Shown: positions 33,601-43,395 of the stretch, piece after piece
Position numbering within the stretch: the stretch's first letter is position 1
Layout: every line of letters starts with the position of its first letter
Origin: Bathymodiolus brooksi
Lineage: Eukaryota; Mollusca; Bivalvia; Mytilida; Modiolidae
Assembly (NCBI GenBank): GCA_963680875.1
Contig: OY804580.1
Span: 113,153,534 to 113,217,533 of the forward strand
Direction of reading: 5' to 3'
DNA: 64,000 bases
The notes under the pieces: generated by a model
Told to the model about the DNA's origin: nothing
The model's database searches: none
What the model saw: the letters and a program-made list of their open reading frames with translations, nothing else
Position numbers and translations under genes: made by a program

Positions 33601-33660
33601 TATTCGGAAGGGTAGAAAGTTCCTGCTCCACATATCACATCCGTCCTTTTATTAATTAAC
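30614..33660 (+). repeat. R1 copy expanded into a 30-bp satellite
   Basis: Left flank TTTGACAATACCAAAGAAGT and right flank AAAGGACAAACACGATCTAC, ACTAAAGATCCAACAACGCG and GTTCCTGCTCCACATATCAC are R1. Between them (30664-33507) are about 95 units containing GAAGGACAGACAACACAATT. The 30-base unit equals one R1 segment (GAAGAAGAACAGACAACACA then ATGGCCAAAA) at 28 of 30 positions. Three units lack one GAA triplet; a cluster of four has CAACAGAA instead of CAAAAGAA. The + frame (repeating EEGQTTQLPK) and all three - frames are open, the + one for 984 codons but without an ATG start. I do not call it a gene. Confidence 0.9.
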
Positions 33661-33747
33661 GCAAAGGGAATGTTAGTTTATCTTAAATCATAATTAATAT
33701 ACTGTTACTCATGTTAACCAAATCTGTGAAATAAAAATTATCAAAAA

Positions 33748-33890
33748 AAGTTTGAATATACCAAAGGAGTAACCATAATCCGTAAATCGATGAAGGAGAG
33801 ACAACCCACTGGTCAAAGCTGAAGGAGAGACAACCCAATGGTCAAGGAAGAAGGAGAGACAACACAATGGTCAAAGATGAAAAAATATAT
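33748..33890 (+). repeat. R1 copy with a three-unit 30-bp mini-array
   Basis: TTTGAATATACCAAAGGAGT and GTAACCATAATCCGTAAATC are R1. They are followed by three units of GAAGGAGAGACAACCCAATG type. The same R1 segment is repeated here as in the 95-unit array just upstream. Confidence 0.85.
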
Positions 33891-34729
33891 TGGTTTCCTG
33901 TGTTTATTCTCAATAAATAGCATTCTTATCTTTTGACATTAATAATTTGCAAGACATGCATACATGAAAGAGCAAAGATGAATACATCATATCTGATTTA
34001 ATGATATTATCAAGTGAGAGAAAAATAACAGTGATTCCTATTAGATTGTATCTACTGGTATTTCCCTCCAAAACAAAATTGGCTTGTCATTTGAATCTGC
34101 GTGAAATTTAAAGTTTGATGAGAAACAAAAATAAAAAAATTAAACCTTCAAAAATACCTTAAAATACTAGAACATGATTAAAATGACTTTATGTGTCAAT
34201 TTTCTTTGTGTTTGTGGCCTTTATGAATATCAAATGTGACCCTTGCAATATACACTTTGATAAAGATTTATATATATTTGACAGAATGTAATTAGTGAAT
34301 ACAAATATTCAAAATCCTTCTCTCCCATAAGGAAAGACGATATTTTCGACGTTATCATGCAGTATTACATATATTTGTTGAATAAATGTAAAGGTGATTT
34401 ATTATGGAAATAAAGTAGCTTAACTGAATAAAATGACAATAAACGTAATGACAGACGAACGAGTTAAGCACTTTATATCCCTCTTTATATTTTACTATAG
34501 TTTATTATATGCCGAACTGTATATTTGAAATTTCCGTAAAGGCTATGTTATATCAGACAGTACTGCATACTTCATGATATCTAATATGCAATAATAATCC
34601 TATGGATTTGTAAATGATTTCTAATCCCGAGAAATAAGCTACCCACCTTTCCCTTTGCCAATAAATATTATATCGCTTTCGAACAGTTAAACAATAAATA
34701 ACATTTTATTCAAATATTGTCCTGTAGCT
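33891..34729. other. Intergenic, AT-rich, holds the P4HA 3' UTR end
   Basis: No gene seen on the + strand. On the minus strand AATAAA at 34705-34710, about 20 bases after the P4HA stop, is a likely polyadenylation signal. Confidence 0.55.
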
Positions 34730-34897
34730 TCATTCGTCTTCGGTCAACCCACATGGTCGCCGGAATTCTTGACCAGACTCCCGAATCCATTTATTTGACA
34801 CCCACTTTGTTCCAACTAATACCGGACAAGCAGCGTGTCTCGTTTCAAATATTCCCTTTCCACTTTTTCTTAAGTTGTACCAGAATACGGCTTGACC
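34730..34897 (-). CDS. P4HA: P4HA last exon
   Basis: Acceptor TTTTTGCAG, phase 0. Encodes GQAVFWYNLRKSGKG, ETRHAACPVLVGTKWVSNKW and GQEFRRPCGLTEDE then TGA. Contains the distal iron-binding histidine and the 2-oxoglutarate-binding lysine. Confidence 0.95.
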   Translation of the reverse strand, partial: GQAVFWYNLRKSGKGIFETRHAACPVLVGTKWVSNKWIRESGQEFRRPCGLTEDE

Positions 34898-35379
34898 CTG
34901 CAAAAATACATTGTATTAGTGGTGTGCGTTAGGTTATGAAAAGTTATGCGACACATATTCTTATATCTACTGTAAGTAGATCGTCATAGGTTATGAAAAG
35001 TAGTAAAACGTACTATGCAATGTATATTCTAATGTCTGCCGTCAGTAGATCATCATCGTCAGACGAATTTTAATCTTATAGGCGAACATTTCCATATACT
35101 CTTTGAAGAACATCAAAATATTTCTTAGAGATGACATTTAAGTCTATACATATTTAGAAGGATATGAAGATATTTATGTTTTAGGGAAGGAACATCCACT
35201 CAGTAGGATAGCATGGTCATATATTTTGGAGGACACTCCTGGTCTGGTTTCTTTGAGATGATATGTACCTCTACTAGTACTTATCAGACAGACATATGCA
35301 TTCCTTAAAAAGTAATTGTCAATAACATCGCATAATTTCGAACCCTTCCACTTGACGAAGCTTATATTTCAATGATAAG

Positions 35380-35720
35380 GAAAGTTTGAAGATACCAAAT
35401 GGGTAATCAGAATCCATGAATGGAAGAACAGACAATATAACGTCCAAAGACAAAGGACAAAACATTACACCGAAAACTAAAGATCTAGCAACACGAACAT
35501 ATTAAAACTCGGGAGTGAACTCATGTGCTCCTGACGGGCAAACAGTTATCCATGTTCTACATGTGGTACCGTCATCACTAAAGATCTAGCAACACGAACA
35601 TACTAAAACGCGGGAGTGAACTCATGTGCTCCTGACGGCAAACAGTTATTCATGTTCCACATGTGGTACCGTCATCTTACTGGTGCTACAAACTCGGTGA
35701 TAAGTCATGAATGAAGAAAA
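35380..35720 (+). repeat. R1 copy with a two-copy 104-bp internal duplication
   Basis: AAAGTTTGAAGATACCAAAT and GGTAATCAGAATCCATGAAT start R1. The segment from CTAAAGATCTAGCAACACGA to CATGTGGTACCGTCATC then occurs twice, at about 35474 and 35578. This is a third part of R1 found duplicated in tandem. Confidence 0.85.
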
Positions 35721-35854
35721 ATCGACGACAGAAGGCGGAAGAAGTTCTATATAATGGCAAGTCCATATTTTTCTAGGAAGATATATACGTTTTGTTCTAC
35801 TGTATCCACACTTCTTTGTTGGAGAACTAGTATATCTACTATGAGAAAGATAAT

Positions 35855-36020
35855 TAAATTGGAAATAAACGTCAGAGAAAATCGAAGGGCAATCAAGAAT
35901 TGACAATCCAAAGACACTGGCAACATCGGATACACAAGACACGGACGGAGACAAGCAAAAACAAAAACACAACACAGAAAACTAAAGAGATGAACAACAT
36001 GGACCCCATCAAAAACCAGG
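35855..36020 (-). repeat. Dispersed repeat R2
   Basis: Minus-strand: AAACGTCAGAGAAAATCGAA, GGGCAATCAAGAATTGACAA, ACACAAGACACGGACGGAGA and ACCCCATCAAAAACCAGGGG. The two middle blocks contain the halves of the 44-45-bp satellite monomer. Confidence 0.75.
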
Positions 36021-36469
36021 GGTCAATATATATGCTATTTACCATATATATTTAATTTCAGAGGCTAGCCCTTTTTACCTGAAAAACACTTGGTACATGT
36101 ACATACTTATTAATGGGTTTTTTTCTTGACATGAGTTATTCAATGTGTACTACTAGATAGATACTTCCATGTAGAGAATGTAATATTCATGATAAAATAC
36201 TATTCTTAATAAAAGAAAGAAAACGTGCATCCAGTTTGAAAAATATGCCATTTTTTATTACTAGAGCATTTGTGTCTATTCCTTAGACTAATAACTAGTA
36301 TGCAGAGAACAAATGCATCCATTCTATGGCGAACATTTATCTCTTAGGGTACGCATTGCAGTATAATTTTAACTTTCGGCAGGGGTAAGCGTACAGTCAT
36401 TTTACGAAGGACGCTTACATGTACATTCTTTGGGAGAACAATCGTATCTATATTTGGAAAGAGACTTAC

Positions 36470-36538
36470 TTTCTTAGGAAGGACACGTATATCTATTCTT
36501 GGGAAGACAGTAGCGCCACCTGCTTCAACATCCGTCAT
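36470..36538 (-). CDS. P4HA: P4HA exon (DVEAGGATVFP)
   Basis: Acceptor ATATTTTAG, donor GTAAGT, 23 codons, phase 0 on both sides. Reads MTDVEAGGATVFPRIDIRVL then PKK, the conserved core strand of the P4H catalytic fold. Confidence 0.93.
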
Positions 36539-37077
36539 CTAAAATATAAACATGCATAATCATAGCATACATATTGAAGAAGGGAGATAATCTGTGAATT
36601 CCTAAGGTAGTATTTGTCAGATTTATTAAACATATGTTGTGTTTTTCTTGTATGTGACGCAAAAAGCGTGTGTTTCTCACATGAGGCATATATTCCGTGT
36701 TTATATCATATCCATGGTAACACATATTGTCTGTTTGTCTGAAATATTATAATATCCTTTGTCCGCCACATGTCACCTATTCCAAGTTTTTTCTGACATG
36801 TGACGCATATGCATTGTTTGTCTGACATGGTACACATATTCTATGTTTAGCTAACATGGGACATATTTGGTGTTTGTCTTGTATGTGACATACGTCGTTC
36901 CATGTTTTTCTGGCATGCAGCACATATTCCATTCCAGTCTTGTGCATGTTGTATATCGAGAGTGAGGGTCGGTTAAGATCGAAAATTTACGACAAAAGAT
37001 ATGATTTCAATTTTCCCATTCTGAACTTTCCATTTATATGTAGTAACATTCCAGCAGCACCTGCATGTGGAGTATAT

Positions 37078-37250
37078 ATCTCCCGGCTTTTAGTGGGGTT
37101 CGTGTTACTCGATCTTTAGTTGTATGTGTATGTTTTGTAGATCGTTGTTTGTCATTTTGTCCTTTTTCTTTTGGCCATTGTTTTGTCTGTTCTTTTTCGA
37201 TATACGGATTATAATTGCCCCTTTGGTATCTTCAGACTCTTCCTGTATAT
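37078..37250 (-). repeat. Dispersed repeat R1
   Basis: Minus strand: TTTTAGTGGGGTTCGTGTTA, GTAGATCGTTGTTTGTCATT, CTTTTGGCCATTGTTTTGTC, TTTTTCGATATACGGATTAT and CCTTTGGTATCTTCAGACTC. Lies in the P4HA intron. Confidence 0.85.
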
Positions 37251-37427
37251 AGTTTGTGTATCCCAGACATTTGATACATATTCTGTATTTGCTTGACATG
37301 TGACACATACTCTGTGTATGTGACACATGTTCCGTGTACGTCCTTCAGATGTCACATGATGACAACATATACAAGCAACACATATTCTGTGATCGTCCGA
37401 CACGTGTTTGTATATATAATTACTTAC

Positions 37428-37490
37428 ATATAGTAAGAATGTTGCTATTCTGTTTCCATTTTTAATTTCGTGCGCCGATGGGTCTTCTCT
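37428..37490 (-). CDS. P4HA: P4HA exon (NGNRIATFLLY)
   Basis: Acceptor TTTGTATAG, donor GTAAGT, 21 codons, phase 0. Reads REDPSAHEIKNGNRIATFLL then Y, matching the family's GNRIATxLxYMSDVEAGG junction. Confidence 0.92.
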
Positions 37491-37675
37491 CTATACAAAC
37501 AAATGATATAGTTGAATTAGAATATACAAATAATATCAATATAAAGTGTTTTCGATAGCTAAAAGATTAAGACCAGCCTCACTTCTAGATAGCAATCAAA
37601 TTAGCAAGTTAATCAAATTACTAAAAATGTCAATAAATAGATAATCTGTTTATTATTATGTTTATATTTCTGCAT

Positions 37676-37850
37676 CGACAATCGTTGAAGTAATGTATCT
37701 TATCAAAATAAAAACGTAGATACAAAAAATTAGCGCGCATGGCGCGTTTCTAGAATAACCATCATCAGCTACGCTCAAAATCGAAAGATTGGAAAGCCAA
37801 ATAATTTAAAGATTTAGGAGCAATAAAACCAAAGGGCCTAAGCTAGTTTC
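37676..37850 (-). repeat. Dispersed repeat R3, best copy
   Basis: Read on the minus strand: GGCCCTTTGGTTTTATTGCT, TTGGCTTTCCAATCTTTCGA, GCGTAGCTGATGATGGTTAT, CTAGAAACGCGCCATGCGCG and GTATCTACGTTTTTATTTTG. It has a CTGATGA...GAAAC core with a CGCGC/GCGCG stem. Confidence 0.8.
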
Positions 37851-37889
37851 ATAATTGGCTGACAGCTATCATTCTACATGATACAGTAT

Positions 37890-38000
37890 TCAAAACATTA
37901 CCTATAAAACTAATGTAACCCCGCCACGTTTTACTGAAGTGCCTGTATCAATTCAGTAAAGTTAACGGTGATGTATTTGTGTGTTGGAGATATCTAGTTT
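37890..38000 (+). repeat. Dispersed repeat R4
   Basis: CTATAAAACTAATGTAACCC, GCCACGTTTTACTGAAGTGC and GATGTATTTGTGTGTTGGAG. Confidence 0.7.
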
Positions 38001-38605
38001 GCCTCTTTTAACGATTGTTGAACTGTTCCGACAGTTTTTTTTTTCATTTGATTACCAACATATACTGGAGCTACACATGTACTACATTGGTATGTAACAT
38101 GAATGAAAGTAAAATGAAATATATAAACAGGATGTCATCACATATATGTAGCTACATTTGCACACATGGCAGGTTACATCAATACATTTTCAAGTAAAAC
38201 AAACCAAGTTGAGAAGCATCTTATCTTCATATAAAATCTCTATGGATCTCACTTATGCTTAGTGTGATCAAATATTCATTTTCTTTCCATGAAAGTTGAT
38301 TTTGACTTAAGTATCCCTGATGATATTATACAATTTGATTTTTACCAAATGATGTACTGCTTGACTTGACTAAAATATTCCCGATCATTAAAAAGAGTTT
38401 TACTTGGACCTAAATATCCCAAAATATCATAAAAGTAAACTTATCACCACAAACTATATTAAATATAAAATATTAATATGATAAGTATATAAAAATGTAG
38501 CACATAAGCACTGACTGAATTAAAATGATACAGAAAGAAAATGGGTGGCAAGTGAAACACAAAAATGTTTCTGAAAATTCACAACCAAAATTAAGATTTA
38601 CTTAC

Positions 38606-38659
38606 TGTTGAAAAATCAAAATGTGGATCGTAATGACCACCAATCCCATAATTTGCAAC
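38606..38659 (-). CDS. P4HA: P4HA exon (iron-binding HxD motif)
   Basis: Acceptor ATTACAG, donor GTAAGT, 18 codons, phase 0. Reads VANYGIGGHYDPHFDFST, containing the H-x-D iron ligands (HFD). Confidence 0.95.
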
Positions 38660-38939
38660 CTGTAATGTGACAAGCATATGAAATATAATATGATTAACAT
38701 AGAAATGAAATATGATAATGAGTACTATAGTCTCTCCCTACCTTTCAAAAAGTTGTCAGAAGATGTCAAATTCTTGTTTAAAAATAGTTCTGTCAATTGC
38801 GGGCAGATGACAAAAGATGGTGTTGGCAATTATATTTTGGTTTAAAGTCGATTATTGTTCCACTATTATATCTCACGATGGCCTTGTGTAATTAGATTAT
38901 TGTTGATACATCGGCTCTCTTTAATAGATCTAATATTAT

Positions 38940-39185
38940 ACATAGGACAACTTCTGTGTCACGAAGATTAAATATATTATGTATAATGTTCAAGATTATA
39001 GTATTCTTTAAAATAACGCTGTGCGCCCGATTATATGTGAGGGTTGTCATTTTATTCATATGTAGAAGTCACTTGAATGACCGCATCATTTCCATAAGAG
39101 GGGAGGTTTGGGCCCATAAAACTAGGGGAGGTTTGGGACCATACAACTAGTTTAACCCTGCTACGTTTTATTGAAGTGCCTTTTA
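38940..39185 (+). repeat. Dispersed repeat R4
   Basis: ACTTCTGTGTCACGAAGATT, ATGTGAGGGTTGTCATTTTA, ACTAGGGGAGGTTTGGGACC (a short duplicated segment) and CTACGTTTTATTGAAGTGCC. Confidence 0.65.
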
Positions 39186-39186
39186 A

Positions 39187-39551
39187 AAAAATGTAATATA
39201 AAACTATCAAAATGTCATATGAGAACCATAAACAAATGTAATATGAAACTATCAAAATGTCATATGAGAACCATAAACAATGTAATATAAAACTATCAAA
39301 ATGTCATATGAGAACCATAAACAATGTAATATAAAACTATCAAAATGTCATATGAGAACCATAAACAATGTAATATAAAATTATCAAAATGTCATATGAG
39401 AACCATAAACAAATGTAATATAAAACTATCAAAATGTCATATGAGAACCATAAACAATGTAATATAAAACTATCAAAATGTCATATGAGAACCATAAACA
39501 ATGTAATATAAAACTATCAAAATGTCATATGAGAACCATAAACAATGTAAT
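39187..39551 (+). repeat. 44-45-bp tandem array
   Basis: About eight units containing ATGTAATATAAAACTATCAA and TGTCATATGAGAACCATAAA. A diverged ninth piece, TGTCATATAAGAACCATAAA, lies at 39815-39866 on the far side of a SINE. Confidence 0.9.
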
Positions 39552-39574
39552 ATGATAGACATATAATGTATTTG

Positions 39575-39814
39575 GTTGTTTTGTTTGGTTGATGGTGTTT
39601 AACTTTCAACAATATTTCAACTATATCGTGGCGGTTAGTTTTATTGGTGGAGGAAACCACCGACCTGTCGCAAGTCACTGACAAACTTTATCACATAATG
39701 TTGTATATCTTGCCCTGATTGAGATTCGAACTCACAACATCAGTGGTGATAGGAACAGATTGCATAGGTAGTTGTTTATTCAACAACCATACGATCACGG
39801 ACACGACGGCCAAA
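39575..39814 (-). mobile_element. SINE S1 inserted in the 44-bp array
   Basis: Minus strand S1: TTCAACAATATTTCAACTAT, ACCGACCTGTCGCAAGTCAC, TTTATCACATAATGTTGTAT, GAGATTCGAACTCACAACAT and ACGGACACGACGGCC. Array-type sequence occurs on both sides, so the SINE landed in or at the edge of the array. Confidence 0.85.
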
Positions 39815-39964
39815 ATATGTCATATAAGAACCATAAAAAATGTAATATGATAGATATAGAATGTAATATTTAGCTTTGATAACAGAATGTATACAGAATA
39901 GTCCTATATCCTAATTCCTGATAGATAAGTTCAGGACTGTAATATTGAAGCTTCAACTAATTCT

Positions 39965-40152
39965 TTTTTTTTGTGATGTCCGTTACGATTTCCGCATAAA
40001 TACGATATTCAGTTCGTCTTTACCTCCAATTTTTTGTAGAAGGACTCATGTCTTATTTACGCTATTTGTGTTTGTTTCCGTATTGCGTTGTGTTTTTGTT
40101 TTGTTTTTCTTTGTCTTGTGTACCCTGTGTTCTCTGACGTTTATTTGGTATC
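39965..40152 (+). repeat. Dispersed repeat R2, partial
   Basis: TGATGTCCGTTACGATTTCC, GACTCATGTCTTATTTACGC and TTGTCTTGTGTACCCTGTG then TCTCTGACGTTTATTT. Lies just upstream of the Penelope-like RT ORF. Confidence 0.75.
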
Positions 40153-40269
40153 ATATGTTTCTATTACAACTTTTGTCGATACGCTACGCTTAATTGTAAC
40201 AGTGTTAACTCTTCTTTTTAAGCATAGTAGTATATTGTAAACAAAAGAGTGAAAAAAACGTACAAAAAT

Positions 40270-41519
40270 ACAAATACAAAACATTTTATTTTAAGTCGTT
40301 CGACAAAGATGAAATCCTAGCTAACCACAGATCATTCATGACCTCTTTAAACATTCCCTCTGGTAAAGAGTCTGAGGATTTACACTATTTATATTGGATA
40401 CCTAAACTCCATAAGACACCATTCAAAGAAAGGTACATAGCGGGATCATCAACTTGTTCGACGAAAGAATTGTCTATTCACCTGACAAAGATTCTGTCTG
40501 CAGTAAAAGAGGGACAACAGAAATATTGTGAAACTGTTTACTCGCGTAGTGGCATAAATCACATGTGGATTTTGAAAAACTCTAAAGATCTTTTGGATAA
40601 CCTGAAATCAAGATCTTTCTCTCAGGTATCCTCCATCAAAACTTTTGATTTTTCAACTCTATATACCACCCTACCGCATGACAAATTAAAAACCCGCTTA
40701 AAAGAAACAATTCATAAAGCTTTTAGTCATAGAAACTATGGCTCAAAATTTGTTGTGTTAGGCTACAATTCCACACATTTTTCAAACAAAATTCATAAAA
40801 GTAAAACATGCTACTCCGAGGAACAAGTGATCAGTATGCTGGAGTTCCTCATCGATAACATATTTGTCTCCTTTGGAGGGACACTGTTTCAGCAGGTCGT
40901 CGGCATACCAATGGGTACGAATTGTGCCCCTCTTCTAGCCGATTTATTTTTATACTCATATGAGTCGGAGTTTCTTCAAAAGCTTGTAAAAGATAAGAAG
41001 ATTCATGAGGCTAGAGCCTTTAATTTCACATACAGGTATATTGATGACGTTTTATCTATCAATAATTCTAGATTTGCAGAATTTCTTCCATTGATATATC
41101 CTCCAGAGCTGGAAGTTAAAGAGACCACCGATACAGCTTCGTCCGCATCATTTTTGGACTTATACCTCGAATTTGACGACATTGGTCAACTCAGTACTAA
41201 AATTTATGATAAGCTGGACGACTTCAATTTTAAAATCATAAATTTTCCAAACATATGCAGCAATATACCAGCTTCTCCTGCATATAGTGTTTACATCTCG
41301 CAATTGATTCGCTATGCAAGGGCCAGTAGCAATTATTCTGATTTCCTGAAACGTCATCTTCATCTGAGAAACAGGCTACTGGACCAGGGCTATAAAAAGA
41401 TTCGCCTTATTGGATCTCTTAAAAAGTTTATATTCCGATACCAATATCTTGTCGAAATATATTCCGTCTCTGCAGAAAAAATTATAAGAGATGCATTTTC
41501 ATATAGTGAAAATGTATAA
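40270..41519 (+). CDS. Penelope-like element reverse transcriptase, 5'-truncated but open
   Basis: One frame open for over 400 codons to TAA at 41517-41519, with the first ATG at 40338. RT blocks in order: LHYLYWIPKLHKTPFKERYI, IKTFDFSTLYTTLPHDKL, QQVVGIPMGTNCAPLLADLF, FNFTYRYIDDVLSINN (catalytic YIDD) and ASFLDLYLEFDDIGQLSTKI. This block pattern is typical of Penelope-like retroelement RTs, which are related to telomerase. No GIY-YIG endonuclease follows and the N-terminal part is missing, so the copy is probably not autonomous. It lies antisense in a P4HA intron. The unbroken frame suggests recent activity. Confidence 0.8.
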
Positions 41520-41679
41520 AGATAAAGAAGTAAAAAATATTTTTGTCAATGTGTGACGTAAAAATATTTTTGACATTTACGTCACCGAATATGGTACTGC
41601 TTTGACAACTATTTTACCTATTTTGTTCCTGTATTTAAATACTGTTACAGTGACAGCCGGAACCTTTGAACCGTAATGA

Positions 41680-41870
41680 GAGCGGGAGGTTTGGCGCCTT
41701 AAAATCTGATTCAACCCACCATTTCTTTAGAAATGCCTGTACCAAGTCAGGGTCATTACGGTTTTCACAGTTTTCCGGTTGTTGACTGATTTTGTCTGTT
41801 TATATAATTATGAGTTTTGACTTTCCCTTTGTAAGATTGTTCGGAGTTCGGTAATTTTGTTATTACCCTT
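41680..41870 (+). repeat. Dispersed repeat R4
   Basis: TGATTCAACCCACCATTTCT, AAATGCCTGTACCAAGTCAG, GTTTTGACTTTCCCTTTGTA and GTTCGGAGTTCGGTAATTTT. Confidence 0.65.
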
Positions 41871-41942
41871 ATATATAACAATAACATAGCTTTTTACCGA
41901 CAGTCGTATTTGAACGTCGCAGATTAAGACCAGAATACTTAC

Positions 41943-42042
41943 TTGTAAGTCGTCGGCAGATTCAATATCTAAACCTGTGGCTGCTTTAATTCTATTCTGT
42001 AATCTGTCAATTACAATGTCTTCATCTGAGCTCAGCCATGCT
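41943..42042 (-). CDS. P4HA: P4HA exon (AWLSSDE...SADDLQ)
   Basis: Acceptor ATTTCCAG, donor GTAAGT; phase 2 junction in, phase 0 out. Reads AWLSSDEDIVIDRLQNRIKA, TGLDIESADDLQ, matching the helix region before the HxD exon in the family. Confidence 0.93.
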
Positions 42043-42079
42043 CTGGAAATATATGCATATGAAATAAAGTGTAGAAGAT

Positions 42080-42300
42080 GAGTTTGAAGATACCTAAAGG
42101 GTAAGCAGAATCCGTATATCGAAGAACAGACAACACAATGACCAAAAGAAAAAGTACAAAAGGACAAACAACGATCTACAAAACATACACCTAAAACTAA
42201 AGATCGAGTAACACGCACCCTACTAAAAACCCGTGGTGAACTCAGGTGCTCCGGAAGAGTGGGAGTTCCTGTTCCACTAGTGCCACCCTTCGTATTAATC
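42080..42300 (+). repeat. Dispersed repeat R1, near-complete
   Basis: GAGTTTGAAGATACCTAAAG, GTATATCGAAGAACAGACAA, CACAATGACCAAAAGAAAAA, AAAGATCGAGTAACACGCAC and GTTCCACTAGTGCCACCC. Close to the P4HA exon acceptor at 42043. Confidence 0.85.
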
Positions 42301-42668
42301 TAATGTAGGCTTTTTTCATGCTGACATGTGATTTTAAAAACATCGATGACGAAAACCAGTCCAGAAATAAAAACTATTTTTTTACTGTATAAAAGTAAAA
42401 AGAAAATTTGGATGTTTTACGGAAAATTTGCTGACGAGGGTGAAAACCCGGTGGACAACCAGAACAGATATAATGTATAGGGAGACAATAGGTTGTCGCC
42501 CGGTCTACAACCACTGACAACCGGAGGTGTGTTGAAAACCTGAAATCTGAAAATTGACTATAAAACTATACCGGAAATTATGTTGTTATGTTGTTGTCTT
42601 CTACAAAACAAAATGTTCAATGTTTTAAACGTGTTAGAGTAGTTTCGGTATAATAAAACAGATATTAT

Positions 42669-42788
42669 CTTCATATGAGGTGAACTCAAGTTGCCAACCC
42701 TCGAGAGGTTGTTTTCCCTCGGGCTATATCCCTGGGGAGAAACAACCACCCTCGGGTTGACAGCTTTCGATGTTCACCTCAGATGAAG
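42669..42788. mobile_element. Fold-back MITE, about 120 bp
   Basis: Left arm CTTCATATGAGGTGAAC...CAACCCTCGAG...GGTTGTTTTCCC; right arm, inverted, CTTCATCTGAGGTGAAC...CAACCCGAGGG...GGTTGTTTCTCCC. The arms pair over nearly the full length, giving a long hairpin. Typical of small non-autonomous DNA elements; target-site duplication not clear. Confidence 0.75.
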
Positions 42789-43035
42789 GCAATCATTGTA
42801 TAATGTTGGTATTACTATGCATCTACTCTATTAGTTATATCTTTCATGAGAACATTAAGCAATCATCTTATTATTTCAGTCAACTAAATGCGGTGATTAA
42901 AAGAGACCAAAACATCATCAGCCTCAAAATCATGACTTTCACTATAATAAAGTGATATGCCATAGTTCAGTATTCTATATATTTGATTTATTAATTTTAC
43001 GTATTGTATACGTATATAGTTACACATATAAAACC

Positions 43036-43290
43036 AGGGGCCGTCGTGGTCGTGATCGTTTGGTACTTGGAATTACAACTACCTATGCAATCAGTGCATG
43101 TCACCACTGAAGTTGTGAGTACACATCCCACTAAGGAAAGATGTACTCGATACAGCATTATGTGATAACGTTTGTCTTTGACATGCGGTAAGTCGGTGGT
43201 TTTTACCGTCCACTCCGGTTCCCTCAACCAATAAAACTGACCGCCAACATATAACTGCAATATTGTTGAAATTGGCGTGAGACACCATAA
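43036..43290 (+). mobile_element. SINE S1
   Basis: CCGTCGTGGTCGTGATCGTT, GGAATTACAACTACCTATGC, TGTGATAACGTTTGTCTTTG, AACCAATAAAACTGACCGCC and ATATTGTTGAAATTGGCGTG in S1 order. The B-box-like element is damaged (GAGTACACATCCC). Confidence 0.8.
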
Positions 43291-43324
43291 CCTTAACTCT
43301 AACTCACATATAAAACCTACTTAC

Positions 43325-43395
43325 GTTTTAGTTATCCTGTAATTAGCAAACTCTAATTGGCCAGTGGATGGATTGTGAACTGTTGCACGTCTTAG
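43325..43395 (-). CDS. P4HA: P4HA exon (LRRATVHNPSTG)
   Basis: Acceptor TATTACAG, donor GTAAGT; phase 0 in, phase 2 out. Reads LRRATVHNPSTGQLEFANYR then ITK, the conserved start of the catalytic domain. Confidence 0.94.

Noticed and set aside
30661..33615. 984-codon + ORF and two minus ORFs of more than 960 codons
   Set aside because: All are consequences of a stop-free 30-bp monomer repeated in frame. The + frame lacks an ATG, and several frames are equally open, so none is favoured as coding.
34717..34932. 71-codon + strand ORF
   Set aside because: It is the antisense shadow of the P4HA last exon.
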